From Adenophora triphylla var. japonica (lineage: Eukaryota > Streptophyta > Magnoliopsida > Asterales > Campanulaceae), in NCBI GenBank assembly GCA_022495995.1, contig JAFEMH010001457.1, forward strand, positions 1 through 64,000: DNA of 64,000 nt, written 5' to 3'. Position numbers and translations under genes: made by a program. Numbering within the stretch: the stretch's first letter is position 1; the number at the start of each line of letters is the position of its first letter. Of the stretch, positions 56,444 to 64,000 are shown piece by piece. Below the pieces are notes generated by a model, which saw only the letters and a list, made by a program, of their open reading frames with translations, was not told the origin of the DNA and searched no databases.

Positions 56444-58266
56444 CTATTGAGAGAACTTGTTCTTCTGTTTTCTCGGAGGATTGCTCCGGACCATGTCTTG
56501 GGACTCGTACTCCAGGCATGCAGAGCAGTCGCAAACATCGTAGCTGATGTGGACATTAGATGAGGACCCGACTAGAAGCGGAGGAACTGGCTCTGCGGTA
56601 ATCTTCTTGGGCACCCATTCAATGGAATTCACACTGTTATTGTTCGGAAAAGGGTTTCCGACTGTGTTGGGCCCACGGGGGCGCTCCAATTTTCCTTCCT
56701 CTATCAAGTTCTGGATTTCGTATCGTAACCCCACGCAGTTGTCGGTGGTATGGTCGTGATACTGATGGAAGGCGCAGTATTTGTTCTTGTCCGTATTGAC
56801 TACGGGATTCTTGGGTTTGTAATTTGCAACGGGCTTAAGGAGTCCTTCCTTGATTAACCCTTCCAGCATCTTGCTCAGCGGCATGTCCAACTTTTCGAAG
56901 TGTACGGCAGGCTGCTTCTGAGTGGAATTGTTGCTTTGCGGGACTGGGTTTCTGTTACCCGACTGCTGTCCCTGATGGATGTAGTTGATAGACGTATCTT
57001 TCCCTTTGACGGGGGCCGGTGCAAGATTGAATGCAACTGCTGATCGGTATCTGTATGGCTGTGCAGTAGCCAACTTCTCCTTGAGATCCTTCTCGAACTA
57101 TGAGCCGGCATTGACCATGGCCCGGAGATCTGGGAAGAAATGATGATTGATGAGAGTTCTGATGGACGGTCTTAAGCAGGACTTGAAGATCCGCATCTGT
57201 TCATCCTTGGAGAGTGGCTCCATGATCTCGGAGAGTTTCCAACTCCATCTCTTGTAGAATTCCCCAACACTTTCATCTGCTTTCTGCTCAGTGGTGATTA
57301 AGTCCTCACGACTCGTTTTCCATTCTAAGTTGGATCTGTACCGTTCTAGGAAGATGTTACTGATCTGATCCCAGGTGTGGCGATCCGCAGGCTTGACCAT
57401 TAGAAACCATCGTAACGCTGAACTTTTGAGCGTATGTTGGAAGTGGTCGGCCATTTGCTGGAGGGTTGCTCCTTTCGCTCTCATGCCGAGAACGTAGGTG
57501 TCGACATGCGTTTGTGGACATTCGGTTCCATCGAATTGGTCCATCTCCGGCATTCTGAACTTGGCAGGGAGAGGCGTGACCATTCCCGGATCTGTGGATT
57601 TGAGCGTTTCCTGCTTTGAGCTGCTCATGGTGGCTTTCAGGTCTTTCATCTGTTCGACCATCCAGGCTAAGGTTGGGTCCAATGGTGGACTTTGAGGCTC
57701 GGCGCCGGGTGCTACCATGTGAGCGGTAGTGATTGGAGGTGGAAGGCTTGATATATGAGGATATATGGGGGCCTTTTCTGAACTGTATCGGGGTTTGTCC
57801 CCGGTGTTTTGGGATTTGTGTATAGGCAATGGGATGAACCAGGAGGGTATTGAAGGATATTGGCATCTGTCTGAGATGGTCCAGCGGTGCGCTGGTGGTA
57901 TTGAGTGATGGGGGTAGCACTGGCCAGGCCATATATGACAGGGTTCCCCTGAGAGGTGGCAATATGAAGCCTAGGTCGGCTGTTTCCTTAGTTCGAAGGC
58001 ACCCCGTAAGTTGGCGGGGGAGGAACCTAGTTGAAGGTTTGAGGAACTGGTTTCGGGGAATCGTCATCCTCGACCAGGACGAAAGTACCGTCTGACTGGG
58101 GGATAGCTGCTATACCTCGCTCATTCAGAAGCTATACCACGAAATTCTGCTGATCTTCTTTCTGCCTTCTGTGAACCTCACAAGCCCGGATGGCTTCTTC
58201 CAAAGTCATATCTGTTACCGGTGGTGGGGGTCTGTCCCCGTCACGATTTCTCGGTGAGCTAGACAT
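56444..58266 (-). pseudogene. Element C gag
   Basis: Start at ATG 58266: MSSSPRNRDGDRPPPPVTD and TLEEAIRACEVHRRQKED, with TAG and TAA codons and a frameshift before 57829. From 57829 the frame is open: FRMPEMDQFDGTECPQTHVD begins the capsid domain (FxMPxxxxFDGTxxP is the Tat pattern), then LKSSALRWFLMVKPADRHTW and ADESVGEFYKRWSWKLSE. A stop lies at 57098, after which MLEGLIKEGLLKPVANYKPK and the zinc motif CAFHQYHDHTTDNC with LRYEIQNLIEEGKL follow. These are characteristic of Tat/Ogre gag. The last part, YDVCDCSACLEYESQ, corresponds to the gag remnant of A. Confidence 0.9.
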
Positions 58267-59560
58267 GTCGGATATTCTGGCTGAGGGAACTGAGGGAACC
58301 GAAGAACTGTCTGACGCTGCCGTAACTGTGATTCTGGCGAGGCGCTGACCCGGAAATCTGAACCACTTTCTGCTCGCTGCATGGAACGAAAGGAAGGGTT
58401 TAGGCTTCGGAAAAGGGGATTTGGCTGAAGGTTTCGGGCTTGTGCAATGTGCAGTTACCGATTAATGTTTACTTAAAACACATTTTCTCAGAGTCCTAAT
58501 CGGTTGGAAAAGAGCGTGTCTTCTTTTTCGCAACTAATCCTAGAGCTCTAATCAGTGGATCTCGTCACTACGCTTATAAGCCCCTCGATTCCATTTGTAG
58601 ATCATCTTTCTCGGGACGGACAACCCCGAGCGAGGTCCTATAAGGCAAGCGAGTTCCACCGACAAAAGGAAAAGTGAACTTAAGGCTAGCTGATCACGCA
58701 AACTTCCAACGTATGTGACGCGCGGGCCACAGTCGAAGTCAACGCCTTAAGTTAAGGCGGGGATCGTGCCAAAATTTCGGCATGACCTCTCTAGACTCGC
58801 TTGCGCGAGGGACCTTAGCTTTCGGCGTTGGCTAAGTTGTGGATGGAATGGTGCATACGACGAGGGTTTGGTGACTTGGTGTCACATTGAACCTTCAGGT
58901 ATATTTTTTGGCAGAGCTCCGCGTCAAAGTCAAGGCTGAAAAGCTCAAGACTTCGGGTCGGGAACGACCTTCGGTCTCAACCTCTCGAGCTTGACTCGTG
59001 GCGGAACCCGGCGTAAAAACATACACTTAGGCTTTATGACACGTACTAAGCCAAAAACCAATCGGGGTTTTGGACGAAGTGTGACACAAAGAGTGCATGG
59101 CTTACACGGGCTAGGATGGGCTGTTTGGGATGACCCCGTGCGCCCTCGAAAGTTGTCTGGCAGACCAACTGAGGTGCAACTGAACGGTCATCCCGGGTTA
59201 CGGGTCGTAGTGTGCAGTGTACCGAGGCAGCAAGTGCACGTGAAGTGCGGTGTACCGAGGCAGCAAGTGCGAGTAGTGTGCGGTCACTAAAATTCTTTTT
59301 CTGAGTAAAACAGAGATTTTGCAGAATGTGTCTTAAAGAATTTTGATGCGTAGTTCAAAGGATAGCATGAGAATCAAGCATGAATGGGGATACACAAACA
59401 TGGTATGATTTTGAAAAGACAACAATGTAATGCCTTTGAAAAAAAACCATTCAAGGTTTAAAGTAACACACGCACACGAAAACGAGGAAGGGTAAATGAA
59501 AGTTTGACCCACGGAAGGCTTTTTTGAAAACAACGGTAGTTTTGAAAAAAGTATCCTTTT
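58267..59560 (-). other. Element C 5' untranslated region
   Basis: No convincing gene. A repeat unit GTGTACCGAGGCAGCAAGTG occurs at about 59,217 and again near 59,250. Blocks such as CCAAAATTTCGGCATGACC (about 58,770) and AAATCTCTGTTTTACTC (minus strand, about 59,310) match the leader of A. It lies between the primer site and gag. Confidence 0.6.
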
Positions 59561-59577
59561 CCCCAGCGGAGGGTTGG
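59561..59577 (-). other. Primer-site-like sequence of element C
   Basis: On the minus strand CCAACCCTCCGCTGGGG starts at the LTR edge. CTCCGCTGGGG matches the 3' half of the Ogre/Tat primer site (A has CTCTGCTGGCG), but the first half differs, so it is decayed or a variant. Confidence 0.45.
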
Positions 59578-61427
59578 TGTCTGAGACCTCGCTTTCTGGG
59601 AAGTGAGAGGAGTCGCCACGCGGTTTTTGTATTTTGAGCCCAAACGTTGAGAAACGGCTTTAGTGAAAATGGTGTCATTTTTATTGGTAGCAAAAACTTA
59701 GGAAAAGGCTTTGAAAACGAGGGTCATTTTTATTAGTAGCAAAAATGAGTAAAAAGCTATTTGGTACCAGAGATTGTTAGGTTCGGAGGTCACGTTACGT
59801 TTCGGGAAGAGTATATTGAGATCACCCGAAATGCCTCGTATGACGAGTCTTTCTACCTTTCTCGAAAACGTGTGCGTGTGTGTGTGTGTTTGCATTTTGA
59901 AATAGGGCTTGTATGACAAGCTTAATCTTGGTTTGAATGTCAAACGTTGATTAGGTGACTTGTTTGAAAAGGCGAGCGTTTGAATGACAAACGTCGGTTT
60001 TGTAGTTTTTAGGAAAAGTGGCACGAATGCTGATTTTAACCGTTTATCTTAAGTGTCAAATGTTGACTTTTAAGAAAAGAGCATTTGAATGTCAAACGTC
60101 GGGTTTTGAGTTTGAAGATGAGCGTTTGGATGCCAAACGTCATTTCGCGCGTTTTGAAAGAGAGTTCGAAGGTCGAACTCCGGTTTTGAACCGGGCATTA
60201 CATTGTTAACGATTTTGCGGGAAAAACGTATTAAATGATATGCGATCAACGAATCGGGTTGCGACTCGGACTTTGAAAAGTAAATATTATCACGATCCAA
60301 ACGGGTAAGACTTTGTAAATGACAGTATTTAAAGTGCGGTATCGATGGATCAAACGATTCGGAATCATAAATGACGATCAACGAGCCAAAAAGCTCGGAA
60401 TTGTAAATGACAGGAATTTAAACGATGATCGACGGATCAAACGATCCGGAAGTGTAAATGACATAAAAGTAAACGGAACGGGGTCGGAACGCCGTTTTAA
60501 CCCGAGATTACTTCTTTTACGGGAAGAGAAGAGGATCGCGGACTAAAACATATCGGACCCCGTTAGACGGAGGCGTCTACATTTCAACGATTGTCGTCCA
60601 AAATGGTTATAGCGACTGGCACGTAAACCGAGACGGAACGAGAGTTTTAAAGAGAGAGGGAGCTGCCTATGGCTAGGGTCAGCTCCTTTGGCTCGGGGGA
60701 CGTATACGGGATACGAAAAGTGGTTTGGGATGGTGCTTTAAGGTGGTGAGGGGCGTATTTGGTCAAAATATGAAGGTTTTACGTGAATCGAGACGAAACG
60801 GGAGCTCGGGAAGGGGTGAAACAGGTTTGGACCGTGGCTATGGTGAATTTGGAGAGTAATTTTTGTTGTCTTTATGGCTTTGACAGCCCTTGTATTTATA
60901 GGGTGAAAATGTAGCATGAGTCCGGCCGGACTGAGGGTGAAATCAGGGGGGTTTTGTGAATTTTGGAAATTGGAGGGACTTACTGGCAATTTCTGAGAGT
61001 CTGCAAAGGAGTCTGGCCGGACTAAGACTGTATACCAGGGGTATTTTAGTCTTTTCTCCTTGATTTCTGATTGAAGGGTGACTAGAGGGAGGTGGCATGC
61101 ACGCCACGTGTCCCATGACTCACCAGGCTTTGTGGGAGTTCGTGCCCGGGTCCCGATTTGTCCGTTTTTTAAAATAACAGTCCGGAAAATGTCCGAAATG
61201 CCCCCGGAAAGTGCCGGAAAGTGTGTTTTTCAAGGAAAGCCGTACTTTTACGTGCGATGACGTGTGTTGAGTACGCTTGAACGTCGGGATGCACGGGGCA
61301 GTCCCGGGACGTCTCGTTGGCTTGGCAATAGGGAGCTTAACGGGTTCTGGTTAACCTGGAGCGGGCCAGTTAACGAATTCCGGTTAACTCCTAACGGATT
61401 TTGGCGATCCGGATTTGGGTACTTACA
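59578..61427 (-). repeat. 5' LTR of element C (minus strand)
   Basis: 1,850 bp, read on the minus strand from TGTAAGTACCCAAATCCGG at 61427. It pairs with 8586-10011. It contains a series of CGTTTGA...TCAAACG hairpins at about 59,930-60,175, a (GT)n run near 59,876 and repeated AAATGAC/GATCAACG-type units at 60,320-60,470. Frames inside are not genes. Confidence 0.85.
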
Positions 61428-61432
61428 CCCTC
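61428..61432. repeat. Probable target site duplication CCCTC, right copy (element C)
   Basis: Second copy of CCCTC, followed by ACA (61433-61435), the last bases of solo LTR S. Confidence 0.6.
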
Positions 61433-61435
61433 ACA

Positions 61436-62896
61436 GCACGAGTCGTGCCCTATGGCACGAGTCGTGCCTATCAGTCCTGCCCAATCGTGACTCAGCTTGG
61501 GCGACTGTATCTGAGGGGGTGTTTAAGGGTCCCGAGTCGTGCCCTACCCTGTTTTGCTGAACTGTTTTCAAAGCAACGTAAGTCCAATTTTATAACATAG
61601 ATTTCAACCAATTGAACACTAGGATCAAAGTACAACATATGAACATCAACATGATGTCTTTACATCCCAATGGTGATAAGTAGAAGATGTTTAAATGTTT
61701 GTTTAAAGTAGGTTGGAATCATTGAACCTAACTTGTTTATTATCATCATATGATTGAAGTTACATCCTTGAAAGGTTATAATACGTGTGTATACCTTATG
61801 TGTTGCACCTTTTGCAATGTTTGACATCTTTATGATGTGTTTGATTAGGGTTCCCTACTTTGGAATCCTAAGCTCATTGAATTTGTTCAAGGATGGTTTA
61901 GCCTTAGTGCTACTTTTAGTTGATACTTGTTATCATGTTGCTATCATTTTGATATGCTATATTAGTATGGTTCCCTACTTTGGAATCATCATTTATTGTA
62001 AGCAAGTATTTAGTACTGTGCTTCTGTTTAAAGTCCAGCTGGTATGTGAATTGTGGGCAGTGTTATGGGATTATAATGGCAGCAAGCCGAGTTCGTTATA
62101 ATCCATACACTGGGTTCCCAGGTTGCCCATCCATTGGCCATGGTTTAGGTAGTGGGCTAGCTCCCCTTTTTAGGGTGAAGTCTAGTTGCACATTGGGTAT
62201 GACTTTGTGTCATAGTCCCGTTTATTGTTGTTGTTATTGAGTTTCAGAATCGCTTCTTCGGCTGCTGTTGCTGCTTGGATCATGATATCCTTTTGAGGAT
62301 GAAACATTGGCTCAGTATCCTTCTAAGTGTTACATTATGCACTTATGTGTTATATATATATATATCATTCTTTGTGTGATAAGAATGTGATATATATATG
62401 ATGATTTGTTGTTATATGCTTTCATAATGTGATTGCATATCATATTGTTGCATATATAATAACTTGCTGAGATTTTTCTCACCCCGTCCTTTTATTGCTT
62501 TCTTAGATAGAGCCGAGCCAGGGGCTAGGACACGTTGAGCACCGAGAGGGCGCCTAGTTGGGATTGTTTTGAGAAAGGTATTTTGTAAGGTTACATTATA
62601 TAAATGTATAACCTTGGGGTAGTATCATAGACTTGATGTTGTCCTTCTTTTGCAAACTTTTAAGGATTGTAAATATTTTTATTTGGGAACTATGTTCCTT
62701 AGTTTGTAAAGAAGTTACGTATGGTTTGTAAATGGTTCTTTCTTAAATGGTTTGTGATTGAAGTTCTTTACATTAAACAGGTTTTTGAAAGTAATAAATT
62801 CTAGAAAGGGCCTTTCGAAAAGTTTTTGAAATAAAGGCGTCTTCAGAGCGTGTCCCAGACGTGGGGCCAAGTAGGATCACGGTTCGGAGCGCGACA
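61436..62896 (+). repeat. G0 3' LTR, right part
   Basis: Begins with the second GCACG copy. It continues with two GCACGAGTCGTGCC palindromes in the region equivalent to 31,290-31,410 of B, then TTGCTGAGATTTTTCTCACC near 62,463 and TTTTAGA-like blocks as in other Tekay LTRs. It ends about GCGCGACA at 62896. Joined with 4878-5839 it makes an LTR of about 2.4 kb. The frames at 61,264-62,240 are LTR sequence. Confidence 0.75.
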
Positions 62897-63093
62897 ACAA
62901 CCCCGACTTTACTGTGAGAAATTTGGGCCCAAACTTGAGTCTTTAACATTAAATCAGTTCATGGCCCATTCAAACTAAGGAATAATTACCAATGGACTGT
63001 GCAATATCTTTGATTTTAATTAAGAAATTGTACTATCTAATACAATATATTTTCTGTTACAAATAATGCAACGAGATTGCATTATTTGACTAA
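62897..63093. other. Short flank between G0 and the Helitron-like sequence
   Basis: ACAACCCCGAC... AT-rich, non-coding, no recognisable feature. It could be the original genomic target of G0. Confidence 0.4.
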
Positions 63094-64000
63094 CTAGTGT
63101 AACACCCGTGCGATGCACGGACAGTTAATAACACTCAAAAGATGAAATTTAAAATAAAATAAACAAAAAAGCGAGTTGTTTTTACATATTGTGAAAAAAA
63201 TTCGTGAATACTATATTGGTAGTAAAAATATCACAGTTGTCAGTATTATCATCATTACATATAAATATTTAAAATCATTTACGTTTTAACTCTGGATGTA
63301 GCGACATATAATTGGTCATTGCAAAATTTTGATTTCTTCAAAATGAATACCAATTTTTTGAATTTTTTTAGAACTCATTTTGGGATGAAGAGAGCTATAA
63401 AATTATTTAAATTGCAAAGCAGATGAAACATTGAGTAGTATAAAGAGCAAGTTTAGAGACAATATTTATTACTCAATATATCTTAAAATGAACGAATGAC
63501 ACATTTTAAATATATAGATGGAAACTTTAAAAATTGAGACCAAGCTTTTAGTAAAATGAGTACATAAACTATTTCCTACCCACATAAAAAAAATCAAAAA
63601 TTAAAATAAATTGAAATAATAATTTATTTATCTTAAAATATTATATAGACATAGATATTAGCAGCAAAGCAGGCCTACCAAAGGTCCAATGGTTCGTTCT
63701 TCTCCGTCTTACTTTAAATTACAAAAAAAAAATGTATTATAATAAAGAAAACTAAATGGAATTATTATTTTTCCCATCTCACATAAATACTTTAAAAAAT
63801 GTACTTCTATAAAAAATTGATGTTCTTCATTTCAAAAATGAATATTACTTTCGATTCAAAATGAATAACCCAAAAATAATACTACATTTTTATCCAATAA
63901 AAAATTAGTATTATTTCCTTCATCCCAATGAATATTTTAAAAAATAATACTACTTCATTCGCCTCTGCATTGTTTGTAATGTTAGTGCTTTCGTCTCAAA
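63094..64000 (-). mobile_element. Probable Helitron 3' end (minus strand), AT-rich interior
   Basis: On the minus strand a GC-rich hairpin CCGTGC-ATC-GCACGG (63120-63106) is followed after 8 bases by CTAG at 63097-63094 and then T, fitting the Helitron pattern of hairpin, short gap, CTRR, and insertion next to T. The rest to the window end is AT-rich with no coding sequence, so it would be a non-autonomous copy. The 5' TC end lies outside the window. Confidence 0.55.

Larger units (their letters stand above)
8524..61427 (-). mobile_element. Element C: large Tat/Ogre-lineage Ty3/gypsy retrotransposon, minus strand
   Basis: Element C is read on the minus strand: 5' LTR 61427-59578, gag-pol 58266-46971, then antisense genes aORF2 and aORF1, tandem repeats, and 3' LTR 10011-8586. 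Without the nested B and hAT it is about 23.4 kb. Lineage evidence is the TGTAAGTACCC LTR start shared with A and D, the gag zinc motif CAFHQYHDHTTDNC, the DGGS-type protease, the dual RNase H, and the integrase motif PYRPQTNG. C is old: its coding frames are broken many times and its LTRs differ by a roughly 420-bp indel. Confidence 0.85.

Overview
The window is plant nuclear DNA from repeat-rich heterochromatin. I find no ordinary host gene, tRNA, rRNA or CRISPR array. Almost all of it is a stack of LTR retrotransposons inserted into one another, plus one non-autonomous hAT DNA transposon and a probable Helitron end. The plant assignment rests on plant-only families: Tekay/Del chromoviruses with a tRNA-iMet primer site, Ty3/gypsy Tat/Ogre-lineage elements with a second RNase H and a GGCGACTC-type primer site, a Ty1/copia 3' end, and plant mobile domain (PMD) genes. 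A particular species cannot be named.

Layout, outermost first. G0 is an old, decayed Tekay-like element: pol 3' end 3360-4877, 3' LTR 4878-5839 continuing at 61436-62896. A Ty1/copia element (1-3359, 3' end and LTR only) sits in the G0 pol. A solo Tekay-type LTR, S (5840-8523, last 3 bp at 61433-61435), sits in the G0 LTR with TSD GCACG. Element C, a very large Tat/Ogre-lineage element on the minus strand (8524-61427), sits 3 bp from the end of S with probable TSD CCCTC. Element B, a Tekay element on the plus strand (13972-42160, TSD CTTGT), split a PMD gene of C. Element A, a 16.4-kb Tat element on the plus strand (14029-30445, TSD GTTGG), lies in the 5' LTR of B. D, a solo Tat-type LTR (40227-41701, TSD ACCCC), lies in the 3' LTR of B. 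A 1.3-kb hAT (45456-46744, TSD CCAATGAT) lies in C. A probable Helitron 3' end starts at 63094 and runs off the window.

The most interesting system is in the two Tat elements. Both A and C carry, between pol and the 3' LTR and antisense to pol, the same pair of genes in the same order. aORF1 is a four-exon PMD protein gene with intron positions shared between A and C. aORF2 is a second, intronless gene for a roughly 450-500 residue protein of PMD-like/DUF7745-like appearance. Beyond aORF1, before the 3' LTR, each element has its own unrelated tandem array: 49 bp x10 in A, 42 bp x7 in C. C also encodes two retropepsin-like domains separated by about 2.2 kb of sense-strand coding sequence I do not recognise. 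A has lost almost all of gag and the protease yet has LTRs about 97-98% identical by eye, which suggests recent mobilisation in trans.

All protein-coding regions are broken by stops or small indels, fewest in B (two TAG stops) and A, most in G0, copia and C, as the nesting order predicts.
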